Shown piece by piece: positions 43,053 to 50,396 of a DNA stretch of 50,396 bases. Made by a program: the position numbers and the translations under genes. Origin of the DNA: an uncultured Arenicella sp. (GTDB lineage Bacteria; Pseudomonadota; Gammaproteobacteria; Arenicellales; Arenicellaceae); assembly GCA_938045295.1 (NCBI GenBank), contig CALINO010000042.1:1-50396 (forward strand), given 5' to 3'. How positions within the stretch are numbered: position 1 is the stretch's first letter; each line of letters begins with the position of its first letter. Under the pieces are notes generated by a model. It made no database searches, was not told where the DNA came from, and saw only the letters and a list, made by a program, of their open reading frames with translations.

Positions 43053-43071
43053 TGGCAGTAATTAATGAGAA

Positions 43072-45474
43072 TTACGGTGAAACATAACGCTCTGAGACCG
43101 GTTCGTATGAGTCCCACACTTTTTGATCCGCGATTGAACGCAATAGTTTTATGTATTCCGCATGCGCCCATGCTAAAGGCGTTGCCGAGTTAGTGCCTTC
43201 GCCCACTTGGTAACGATTTTTTGGGTTAACGCCAACACCGTCATAAACCTGTTCGGGCAGCATCAAGCCTTGGTTAGCAAAATGCTCCATGGCTTTGACA
43301 TACGTGTTTCTCAACGCCTCTTTTTTGACACCCAAGGCCAGCTCATAGTGCGCTCGTTCGCCGGTTAGAAAGGGCCAGACTCGACCTCGTTGACCTGGGC
43401 TCATACCTCCGTCGGCACCACCATCGCTGCCAGTGGCGCCGTAGTTGGTGCCATTCACCACATCTTCTCCATAGCCGTCACCGCCATAACGACGCCAACC
43501 AGGGTAGCTAGCTTTGTCTCCTGGAAACGTAAAGTCGTATTTAGTCCGCAAATGGTGTGGCAAAGACTGATCGTCGAGCTCTTGCAATGAATCAACCACA
43601 TATGGGTCGCGCGATGAGCGCACGCCGTAACGCACCAGCTCTAAGAATCCACCATCAACAATGTCCATTTCTTGCAGCCCAGCTTTGCCATTACGATCCA
43701 ACAACGCCCCGTTGTCATTGGGGTCTTGGTTCTGGCTAATACGCAAAAAATATCGCCCATTGTGATTCAGCTTGCCCTGGGTGGTGAAGGTAAATGCCTC
43801 GATGTTATTTTCATACCGATCAGCAACCTTTAGGTAGTGCTGAGCCGACTCATCGTCGCCCACATGCTTAGCGATCGCCGAAGCTGACACTAAACCGGCT
43901 ATGATTGACGCCATCGTAGACGGTGAATAACCTTCTTGCTCTTCCCAACGCTCTTGCTGTGTCCAAGGCGGCGTAATCTCTGCGCTATTCCAGTCCAAAT
44001 TTACCTTGCCACCGTTGGCTAAAAAGTCGGCGGCCGGTTTGAGCATTTTTTCATACCACGCCGCTATTTCTTGATCACTTAACCCGCCTTGCTGCCAAAG
44101 CTGCCAGCCCAACATAATCGGCATAGCAACTTGATCCATTTGCACAGACATCCATTCCAAGGTGCCATCAACGTGCGTCTTCTGTAAAAACCACCCGCCT
44201 GCGCCTTGATTGTTCGGGGTGTTACTGCCTACTTGAAATTGGTTTAAATACTCAAACGCAATCTTGGCGGTTTCAGTGTCGCCTAGTGCCAAAAATGCCA
44301 TCGCGCATTGATAAAAATCACGCGGCCAAACCGCCTTATAACCGCTGGCTTGTTTAATCGCCGAGTTGGTTTCACCCCAAGGGTTAGACAGTGACGCAAT
44401 CAACGCCCCTGCGTGGGTCTTATCTTCTTGAACTTTGAGCACTAACGCGCTACTATAGGCAAGCTTGCCATTGTCAGTCGAGGTGTTACTGACCCGCTCT
44501 AAACTTGAGAGGCTCTTTAGGTAATCCTGCCAACCCACATAGTTTTCTGTTCCGTTGTATTCTGACAGCACTTGTTGGTAACCACGCTCAAGCGTGGCTT
44601 TAGCCGCGGCGTTACTTTGAGTCAACGACTGACCAAAGCCATACACCACATCCACGGTGGTGGTTTCACCTTCAACTAACACTGGGAATGCGCTCGACAA
44701 ACTGACATTGCCCCGCACATCACCGGTAGTGCGGTACTGACTATCAAAAGAAAAGTCGCTCAAGTCAGTGTGAGCGTCAGAATGACCGACAAAACCCACC
44801 GACGACTTTTCCGGCTTAATGGACGTGACCACACTCAAATAAGTACCGGCGTCTTCGGCGTGCAAGCCGTCCTCGCTGACCCACGCGCGATCGCCCAGAC
44901 CGTCATTATTAATATGCGGATTAACGGTTAAAATTGGCCGCAAGCCTGACTCAAACGCGGTAAATTGATAACGCACAATTAAGCTTTGCTCACTGGGGTC
45001 GGTGAAAATGTGTTTTTCTAATTGATACTTTCCCTGCTTGTCGCGGTTAATAATGCGGTATGCCGGTGACAATGGACGATTAGCATCGTCTGTGTGCAGA
45101 TAACTAATATCACTCAACATGTTTTCTTGCTCAGAGTCTACGAAGTCAGTACCCACCACTAACATCTGAGAGTCTTTTATCTGCGCTTCGTGAATCAAGC
45201 CATACATGACTTCCGTTACTATGCCTTGGGCTAAAGAAAACCAAACTTTAGATACATCGCCGGTTGCCGAGTTCGGCTGATAAGCCGAGTCGCTGTACGC
45301 TTCATAAGAGGTGCCTATGCCGGTTTTTCCAGAGTAAGACCAGACTGGGCTGGCGCCGGGAGCACCGGGCGCTACGCTCACTTTTTGCGCCTGGCTCAAT
45401 GGCGATTTGTTTACGCAAGCGACTAAAAGGCTAGTACCGATTACGCACAAAGAAGAGGTGATTATTTTTTTCAT
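43072..45474 (-). CDS. GH15 glucoamylase-like lipoprotein
   Basis: An 800-residue glucan 1,4-alpha-glucosidase homologue. The N-terminus ends in lipobox LLVAC, so Cys20 is likely lipidated and the enzyme sits in the periplasm or on the outer membrane. An N-terminal beta-sandwich domain (about 30-320) precedes the catalytic barrel. YKAVWPRDFYQ (379-389), the acid region ERWEEQEGYSPST (508-520) and the base region LPEQVYDG (739-746) give the two catalytic glutamates. It would release glucose from the ends of maltodextrins brought in by the TonB receptor. It starts 3 bp after the MFS stop. Confidence 0.9.
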   Translation of the reverse strand: MKKIITSSLCVIGTSLLVACVNKSPLSQAQKVSVAPGAPGASPVWSYSGKTGIGTSYEAYSDSAYQPNSATGDVSKVWFSLAQGIVTEVMYGLIHEAQIKDSQMLVVGTDFVDSEQENMLSDISYLHTDDANRPLSPAYRIINRDKQGKYQLEKHIFTDPSEQSLIVRYQFTAFESGLRPILTVNPHINNDGLGDRAWVSEDGLHAEDAGTYLSVVTSIKPEKSSVGFVGHSDAHTDLSDFSFDSQYRTTGDVRGNVSLSSAFPVLVEGETTTVDVVYGFGQSLTQSNAAAKATLERGYQQVLSEYNGTENYVGWQDYLKSLSSLERVSNTSTDNGKLAYSSALVLKVQEDKTHAGALIASLSNPWGETNSAIKQASGYKAVWPRDFYQCAMAFLALGDTETAKIAFEYLNQFQVGSNTPNNQGAGGWFLQKTHVDGTLEWMSVQMDQVAMPIMLGWQLWQQGGLSDQEIAAWYEKMLKPAADFLANGGKVNLDWNSAEITPPWTQQERWEEQEGYSPSTMASIIAGLVSASAIAKHVGDDESAQHYLKVADRYENNIEAFTFTTQGKLNHNGRYFLRISQNQDPNDNGALLDRNGKAGLQEMDIVDGGFLELVRYGVRSSRDPYVVDSLQELDDQSLPHHLRTKYDFTFPGDKASYPGWRRYGGDGYGEDVVNGTNYGATGSDGGADGGMSPGQRGRVWPFLTGERAHYELALGVKKEALRNTYVKAMEHFANQGLMLPEQVYDGVGVNPKNRYQVGEGTNSATPLAWAHAEYIKLLRSIADQKVWDSYEPVSERYVSP

Positions 45475-45477
45475 TTT

Positions 45478-46992
45478 TTAATCTTGATAGTCAACAATAA
45501 ATACTGAAAGTGCGGCAACCAACCAAAAACACGCAGCCAGTATCAACATACTCATTGTGTTTCCTTGCATTAAGTTGCTTAGAATTAGACCTAAAATACT
45601 GGCGGCAACCAGTTGCGGAATAACAATGAAAATATTGAATACCCCCATGTAAATTCCCAGACTGTGGCCGGGTAGTGAGTTGGATAAAATGGCATAAGGT
45701 ATGGACAATATCGACGCCCAAGCAAAGCCAACTCCAACCATCGATAACAACAACCACTGCGGATCATCAATAAACGCAAACGACGCCAAGCCAAGAGCGC
45801 CCAACAACAAATTAAATTGATGCGTCAATTTGATACCAATAGCGCGCGCCAACACGGGAATGATTGCCGCGGCCAAAATAGAAACCCCACTGTAAACCGC
45901 AAACAACAGGCTCACCCAGTTTGCACCTTCGTTATAAGCCAGACTTTGAGGGTCATCACTTAAGAAATGATGACTGGTCACTGCAGGGGTAAGGAAGGTC
46001 CACATAGTAAAAAGAGGAAACCAAGAAAAAAACTGCACCCACGCTAATTGCTTCATGGTTTTTGGCATAAGTACCACGCTGCGACAAGCCTGATAGAAGT
46101 GGCTGTTTTTTACAGCCTCAAAACCAGATGCTTCGCGAGTGGCGTTGACCAATTGAATTACACCGTAGACCAAGACGCCAACCGTTAAGATATACAACTG
46201 CCAATCTAACTTCAGCAATAAAACCATCAGCGAGCTCAGCACACCAAAGATACACCACCATCTGGCGCGGCCGCTATCGAACACTGTTTCAACGGCTTCT
46301 TGAACCTGAAGCACTCCTTGACGCTTTTCTGCCTCGGCAAACTGTTCCATTTCTTGAGGGCTGTATTCTTTGGTTCGAAATACCGTCCAGGCTACCGCCG
46401 CCATTAAGACAATGCCGCCGCAGTAAAAGGAATAACGAACCACATCCGGTATTTCACCTTCGCCAGCGGTGCTATCAACGCCAAAATAATTGGCAAATAT
46501 ATAAGGCATGGCCGACGCAACAACTGCTCCAATACCAATCAATATGGTCTGCATAACATAGCCAAAGGTACGCTGGCGAGGTGGCAACATATCTCCGACA
46601 AATGCTCTGAATGGCTCCATGGTCACATTAAGGGCCGCATCAAGAATCCATAACATTCCTGCAGCGATCCACAACGTTGGCGAATGCGGCATAACAAATA
46701 ACGCCGCGGTGGTAAGAATCGCCCCCCATAAAAAGTATGGCCGACGGCGCCCTAAGCGATTCCATGTTCTATCACTGTAAAAGCCAACAATAGGCTGCAC
46801 AATCAAGCCCGTTAACGGCGCCGCGATCATCAATATCGGCACCGCGCTCATATCTGCCCCTAAGGTTTGGAAAATACGGCTGATATTGGCTTGCTGTAAC
46901 GCAAAACCAAACTGGATACCCATGAAACCAAAGCACATATTCCATATTTGCCAAAAACTTAGCGCTGGCTTTTGTTGACTTACTGCCTTCAT
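45478..46992 (-). CDS. MFS maltodextrin/maltose transporter (GPH/SUC-like)
   Basis: A 504-residue transporter with about twelve helices. It shows QFGFALQQANISRIFQTLGA in helix 1 and PIVGFYSDRTWNRLGRRRPYF in the first cytoplasmic loop, the signature of sucrose/maltose-type MFS proteins rather than the XylE type. The central cytoplasmic region contains QEMEQFAEAEKRQGVLQVQEAVETVF. It should move maltose or maltodextrin across the inner membrane for the GH13 enzyme. The start at 46992 follows AAGGT by 4 bp. It is the first gene of the operon; the promoter gap to the divergent LacI gene holds paired ATACGTAT sites. Confidence 0.88.
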   Translation of the reverse strand: MKAVSQQKPALSFWQIWNMCFGFMGIQFGFALQQANISRIFQTLGADMSAVPILMIAAPLTGLIVQPIVGFYSDRTWNRLGRRRPYFLWGAILTTAALFVMPHSPTLWIAAGMLWILDAALNVTMEPFRAFVGDMLPPRQRTFGYVMQTILIGIGAVVASAMPYIFANYFGVDSTAGEGEIPDVVRYSFYCGGIVLMAAVAWTVFRTKEYSPQEMEQFAEAEKRQGVLQVQEAVETVFDSGRARWWCIFGVLSSLMVLLLKLDWQLYILTVGVLVYGVIQLVNATREASGFEAVKNSHFYQACRSVVLMPKTMKQLAWVQFFSWFPLFTMWTFLTPAVTSHHFLSDDPQSLAYNEGANWVSLLFAVYSGVSILAAAIIPVLARAIGIKLTHQFNLLLGALGLASFAFIDDPQWLLLSMVGVGFAWASILSIPYAILSNSLPGHSLGIYMGVFNIFIVIPQLVAASILGLILSNLMQGNTMSMLILAACFWLVAALSVFIVDYQD

Positions 46993-47064
46993 AGTTACCT
47001 TGTTATAGTTATTCTGGTTGCGTTAAGTTTTCATATTACGCACCGGGAAAAACGCAGAAAAATT

Positions 47065-47072
47065 AAGCGCTT
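47065..47072. promoter_or_regulatory. AAGCGCTT palindrome before MFS operon
   Basis: An 8-bp palindrome 73-80 bp upstream of the start at 46992; the same octamer lies upstream of the sugar porter gene at 11001. Confidence 0.3.
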
Positions 47073-47130
47073 TTACAATTTTTTCACCATACTCTAATAT
47101 TATTTGAAGCGTATACATTGAGCACTACTG

Positions 47131-47144
47131 TGCATACGTATTCA
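47131..47144. promoter_or_regulatory. Candidate LacI operator C
   Basis: TGCATACGTATTCA, core ATACGTAT at 47134-47141. It is the reverse complement of the TGAATACGTATGCA sites before the TonB receptor. Confidence 0.78.
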
Positions 47145-47163
47145 GTGAATGAAATCATTCATC

Positions 47164-47177
47164 GACATACGTATTCA
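47164..47177. promoter_or_regulatory. Candidate LacI operator D
   Basis: GACATACGTATTCA, core at 47167-47174, exactly 33 bp from operator C, the same spacing as in the pair before the TonB receptor. Confidence 0.75.
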
Positions 47178-47346
47178 GATATTTTGCGCACTCAAACGTC
47201 TACTTGTGTTGTAATCGCATACGTTTGTAGAGAAATAAAAAATCATGCCGGCTGGTCACTGTTACAATGCCAGTAAAGCGACGACATTAAAAATACAAAG
47301 CACTTAAATATGTGCAACCGCTATTCGATCAGCGTTTGCCACACTA

Positions 47347-48381
47347 ATGAAAGACAAAAACAAACCCACTTCTTTAGATATTGCGCATTTGGCTGGTGTT
47401 TCGCAGCCCACTGTTTCTCGTGCTCTGCGCGACAGCCCGTTGGTAAGTAAGGAGACGCGGCTCAAGGTTCAAGAAATCGCCCGCGATTTAAACTATAAAG
47501 TGGATGTTAATGCTCGTAACCTGAGAGCGCAAAGTACCAACACCATCGCCTTACTCATTTTTGAAGACGACGACGGCGATGCCGCTTTTATCAACCCCTT
47601 TTTTCTATCCTTGCTTGGCAGCATTACTCGTGCGTGCGCATCGGCAGGCTACGACTTGTTATTTTCTTTTCAACAACTAAGCCAAGATTGGAATGCCGAA
47701 TATGAAGACGCCAACAAAGCCGACGGCCTTATCTTTTTAGGTTACGGTGACTATACAAATTACATAAAGCGCATTGCCAAGCTCGACGCACAAGGAGCAC
47801 ACTTTGTAACCTGGGGGCCGGTGATTAAAAATCAGCCCGGGCTGTTTATTGGTTGCGATAACGTTCAAGGCGGCTTTTTAGCCGCCGATCATTTGCTCAA
47901 AGCAGGACATCGCAGAATTGCCTTTTTAGGTGATCTCAGCGAGAAAAACCCAGAACTTGAAAAACGCTATCAAGGCTACCTAAAAGCACATAAAGAACAC
48001 GGTGTGGCGATATCAAAGGAACTCATCTTCAGTGCCACGTCAGGCGAGGAACAAGGTTACAAGGCCGCTCTTAATCTACTGTCGAGCCAGCACCAGTTTA
48101 CCGCCATTGCCTGCACCAGTGATTTAATTGCCATAGGTGCAATCAAAGCGTTGCGCGCAAGTAATCTGCGCGTACCGAGCGATGTGGCCGTGGTTGGATT
48201 TGATGACATTCCCATTGCCGAACACATTTCTCCATCGCTAACCACCGTACAACAAGACACTTACGAGGCCGGAAAAGTGTTGGTAGACAGCGTAGTTAGC
48301 TTAATTAAAGGGCAGTCGGTGAACTCTAAATTGCTGCCAACTCGACTGATGGTGCGAGAATCTTGCGGCACAAAGAAATAG
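47347..48381 (+). CDS. LacI-family transcriptional regulator of the glucan locus
   Basis: A 344-residue LacI protein. The helix-turn-helix is at about 8-30 (SLDIAHLAGVSQPTVSRALRDS), the hinge helix near 52-62 (DVNARNLRA), and the sugar-binding domain follows, with FIGCDNVQGGFLAADHLLKAGHRRIAFLGD and VAVVGFDDIPIAEHISPSLTTV. It probably binds the ATACGTAT palindromes in its own promoter, before the TonB receptor and before the first halogenase/MFS pair, and lets go in the presence of maltose or a derivative. This assignment follows from position and site type. Confidence 0.9.
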   Translation: MKDKNKPTSLDIAHLAGVSQPTVSRALRDSPLVSKETRLKVQEIARDLNYKVDVNARNLRAQSTNTIALLIFEDDDGDAAFINPFFLSLLGSITRACASAGYDLLFSFQQLSQDWNAEYEDANKADGLIFLGYGDYTNYIKRIAKLDAQGAHFVTWGPVIKNQPGLFIGCDNVQGGFLAADHLLKAGHRRIAFLGDLSEKNPELEKRYQGYLKAHKEHGVAISKELIFSATSGEEQGYKAALNLLSSQHQFTAIACTSDLIAIGAIKALRASNLRVPSDVAVVGFDDIPIAEHISPSLTTVQQDTYEAGKVLVDSVVSLIKGQSVNSKLLPTRLMVRESCGTKK

Positions 48382-48738
48382 ATGCGTGTATTTATCTCTG
48401 AGAACCAGACAATCAAAATTGAGCAATAAAAACTTAGGTTGTGTTGCCATCCTGCAACACAACCTAAGAAGCAATGGTTCGAACCTCGTGTTCTGCACTA
48501 TTTTCATAATGCCACTACCCCACCTAAAGGCCGACTCCCTGTCAGTAATGTTCTCACGAACCCCGTTGGCCAAACAATGTTAATTAATGTTAAATAGCAG
48601 CGCATCACCCATTTGGGTGAATTTCTTATTAGCTGAAAAAAAGCAATTATGGCAGCACGAAAAATAACAAGATGTCTAACAACCGGCTTCTTGCTATGAT
48701 CAGCTGTTTACCATTTTGCATATTACTGAGGCAGTTTC
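48382..48738. other. 357-bp gap with two inverted repeats
   Basis: No convincing reading frame. It holds the long hairpin at 48433-48468 and a shorter inverted repeat, TCACCCATTTGGGTGA, at 48605-48620, which may be an operator or hairpin upstream of the hydrolase gene. The rest is AT-rich with no further structure I can name. Confidence 0.6.
48433..48468 (-). terminator. 15-bp perfect hairpin with T run on the minus strand
   Basis: CTTAGGTTGTGTTGC (48433-48447), loop CATCCT, then the exact inverted copy to 48468. On the minus strand it is followed by TTTTTATTG, the layout of an intrinsic terminator. On the plus strand, where the LacI gene ends 51 bp upstream, there is no T run. So it seems built to stop a minus-strand transcript. 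Confidence 0.6.
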
Positions 48739-49731
48739 ATGGCACCGCAAAAAGACCAATTTTCGCCTGAGCAATATAACGGCCTCGGCGACTTAGAGCC
48801 TGCTGTAGCATCACCACTGGCGTGGTTGCACAAGGCCATGTCGGTTTCACGAGAGCAGGGCAGCATTAAGGTTAACGGTTGTAACATTCGTTATTACCGC
48901 TGGGGAAACCCTGACAAACCTGGGGTGGTGATGTTGCATGGCTTCTTGTCCAATGCGCGCTGCTTTGCCTTTATTGCGCCTTATCTGGCCAACGACTATC
49001 ACGTGATTGCTTATGATATGTCGGGCATGGGCGACTCAGGCTGGCGCACTGAATACAACAATTCAAATCGCGTGCAAGAACTGCTTGGTGTCTGCGAGCA
49101 GACCGGCTTGTTTGACAACGCGCGCCAGCCAACCATTATTGCGCACTCCTACGGTGGGCGTATTGGTACTGCGGCGGTTCAAAGCCACCCGCAACAGTTC
49201 TCTGGTTTGATCATTTGTGATTTGCTGATCATGCGACCCAGCATTATTGAAGCCTTTGCCGATAAGGTGAGCCCGCCAGGCAGTGGCCGCAACCCAGATC
49301 GGCCAAACCGAATATACCCTAGCTACGAAGAAGCCAAAAAACGTTTTGTGTTATCGCCGCCACAAAGCGTGGAACACCCACCACTATTAGACTTTATGGC
49401 TTACCACTCGCTCAAAGAAGTGGACGGCGGCTGGCAATGGAAATTTGACCCAACCTTGTTCAAGTCTATTACCCACGCTGAAAGCCCATGGGCAAAAACA
49501 GCCGATGAGTTAATCGCGGTTCCCGGGCGCAAGGCCGTTATTTACGGATTGCAAAGCTTACTGTTTATTCGCGATTCGGTCGATTACTTAAATGAACTGG
49601 CTGCGGAGCATAAAACACCACGCATTCCATGCATTGGCATTCCTGATGCACACCATCACCTGATGTTGGATCAACCCATCGCCTTTGCCAGCACCTTAAA
49701 ATCAGTACTGAGTTTGTGGGCTAACGAGTAA
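48739..49731 (+). CDS. Alpha/beta hydrolase
   Basis: A 330-residue alpha/beta hydrolase. VVMLHGFLSNARCF is the oxyanion loop, Ser137 the nucleophile in IIAHSYGGRIG, and the histidine is in PDAHHHLMLDQP near residue 312. The residue after the AYDMSGMGDSGW strand matches the epoxide hydrolase/haloalkane dehalogenase/esterase branch. There is no signal peptide, so it is cytoplasmic. The substrate cannot be told. It stands alone, 357 bp from the LacI gene, with a short palindrome in its upstream gap. Confidence 0.82.
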   Translation: MAPQKDQFSPEQYNGLGDLEPAVASPLAWLHKAMSVSREQGSIKVNGCNIRYYRWGNPDKPGVVMLHGFLSNARCFAFIAPYLANDYHVIAYDMSGMGDSGWRTEYNNSNRVQELLGVCEQTGLFDNARQPTIIAHSYGGRIGTAAVQSHPQQFSGLIICDLLIMRPSIIEAFADKVSPPGSGRNPDRPNRIYPSYEEAKKRFVLSPPQSVEHPPLLDFMAYHSLKEVDGGWQWKFDPTLFKSITHAESPWAKTADELIAVPGRKAVIYGLQSLLFIRDSVDYLNELAAEHKTPRIPCIGIPDAHHHLMLDQPIAFASTLKSVLSLWANE

Positions 49732-49768
49732 GGGCTCCTTTCCTTCGGCGTTTGTTGCAATAGCTTGG

Positions 49769-50396
49769 TTATAAATCTTGCCAAATAGAACCCGGCAGCT
49801 TCTCATCCAGTGCCTTGCCCGGTGCGCAACGTGGGTCGTAGTAGGGGTGCTTTTTATATAAATATTTATAGTACTGTATGGCATTTTGCCGAGCGACAAA
49901 CTCGTCAACGCCCATTTGAACACCCAACAAGTGGTTACGCTCAATCGCTTGGCAATCGGTTTTTTGCTCATTCAACTCGCCACGTATGTGCATGACTTCA
50001 TGGGTAAAAACTTGCATGCTAAACAGCTCATCTTCGCTGATGTAAACCGGGTCTTCTAAGTAGCTCATAAAACGCTGACACCAGCCATGATGAAAAATGA
50101 TTTTTCCACTATCAACGTAAGCGGTGCCAGCTCGGCTTATATCGTAAGGATCAAAGATGGAATCAAACACCGACGTGCACTCCACTGACGCTTCTGGGCG
50201 GCCAGAGAATCGTGATGCGTGCTCTGACAACATGCGCTCAAAATTCCAGTAGGTTAACGGTACCCAAGCAAAAGCCACGGCAATGGCCGCCAACACCAGC
50301 AAATAACCCACATCAAACGCATCATAATCTCGCCATGATTTTTCTGACCGGAAAAGGTCATAGAAAAACAAATAAACAAAGAAAAGTGACAGCCCC
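49769..50396 (-). CDS. Membrane-anchored HExxH protein, N-terminus beyond the window
   Basis: The frame is open to the last base of the window, so the N-terminus is missing; the TTG at 50371 is not a convincing start because hydrophobic sequence continues upstream of it. It has two hydrophobic segments (one at the edge, one about LLVLAAIAVAFAWVPL), then a periplasmic part containing FTHEVMHIRGE, an HExxH zinc-metalloprotease motif, and a Cys-containing C-terminus (KTDCQAIE, DPRCAPG). I do not recognise the family. A zinc peptidase role is suggested by HEVMH alone. Confidence 0.55.
   Translation of the reverse strand, partial: GLSLFFVYLFFYDLFRSEKSWRDYDAFDVGYLLVLAAIAVAFAWVPLTYWNFERMLSEHASRFSGRPEASVECTSVFDSIFDPYDISRAGTAYVDSGKIIFHHGWCQRFMSYLEDPVYISEDELFSMQVFTHEVMHIRGELNEQKTDCQAIERNHLLGVQMGVDEFVARQNAIQYYKYLYKKHPYYDPRCAPGKALDEKLPGSIWQDL

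Larger units (their letters stand above)
46993..47346. promoter_or_regulatory. Divergent promoter region, glucan operon / LacI gene
   Basis: A 354-bp gap, AT-rich and without a coding frame worth noting. It holds an AAGCGCTT octamer at 47065-47072, two full ATACGTAT palindromes at 47131-47144 and 47164-47177, and a weaker one, CGCATACGTTTGTA, at 47216-47229. Both the MFS operon (minus) and the LacI gene (plus) must start here, so auto-regulation is likely. Confidence 0.7.

Noticed and set aside
48470-48500. GGTTCGAACC as part of a tRNA T-arm
   Set aside because: The flanking bases do not pair as a T-stem and no acceptor or anticodon arm is nearby.
48605-48620. TCACCCATTTGGGTGA as a terminator of the LacI gene
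   Set aside because: The stem is only 7 bp, far from the LacI stop and with no clean T run; it is recorded only as an inverted repeat in the gap.

Overview
The window reads as a chromosomal segment of a Gram-negative, probably marine gammaproteobacterium. It encodes LolA/MMPL export, lipoproteins, a TonB-dependent receptor, LacI and MarR regulators, and several flavin-halogenase-type enzymes. Base composition is moderate, apart from an AT-rich gene at 8488-9270. Genus cannot be decided from the sequence. No rRNA, tRNA, insertion sequence, transposase or CRISPR array was seen.

Region 1 (118-7995 and 13927-24451) is an aryl polyene (APE)/xanthomonadin-type pigment cluster. It holds two ketosynthases, a chain-length-factor-like protein, two hotdog dehydratases, a ketoreductase, two acyl carrier proteins, an AMP-dependent ligase, a phosphopantetheinyl transferase, a thioesterase, a glycosyltransferase, two acyltransferases, an ApeG-like membrane protein, a LolA-like carrier and an MMPL exporter. 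A XanB2/FkbO/Hyg5-type chorismatase is present to make a hydroxybenzoate starter from chorismate. Two flavoenzymes carry the halogenase signature WxWxIP, so a halogenated or otherwise oxidised aryl polyene is a reasonable prediction. The first ketosynthase lacks its N-terminus. At about position 118-121 it abuts, head to head, a fragment of an S9B (dipeptidyl peptidase IV-like) peptidase on the other strand, which is either a real rearrangement or an assembly chimera.

Region 2 (8051-13880) sits inside the pigment cluster and looks unrelated to it: two small secreted proteins, a sugar-porter MFS protein, a JmjC/cupin_8 protein, a lipoprotein esterase and a HEAT-like secreted protein.

Region 3 (24555-33552) starts with pyrF and a SWIM zinc-finger protein, then a phenylalanine/tyrosine catabolic locus: MarR regulator, lipoprotein, hppD, fahA, a VOC protein, maiA and a long phenylalanine hydroxylase. 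Homogentisate dioxygenase (hmgA) is absent here. Three GTTG-N6-CAAC inverted repeats, one at the marR promoter and two before hppD, look like the MarR operators.

Region 4 (33554-48381) is an alpha-glucan/maltodextrin locus: sugar-porter MFS, tryptophan-halogenase-like protein, large TonB receptor, second tryptophan-halogenase-like protein, then an opposite-strand operon of MFS maltodextrin transporter, lipoprotein GH15 glucoamylase and GH13 alpha-glucosidase, with a divergent LacI regulator. Palindromes with the core ATACGTAT lie in all three promoter regions. Two of them are tandem pairs with exactly 33 bp between cores, so the halogenase-like genes appear to share the sugar regulon.

The right end (48739-50396) has an alpha/beta hydrolase and the C-terminal part of a membrane-anchored HExxH protein that runs off the window.
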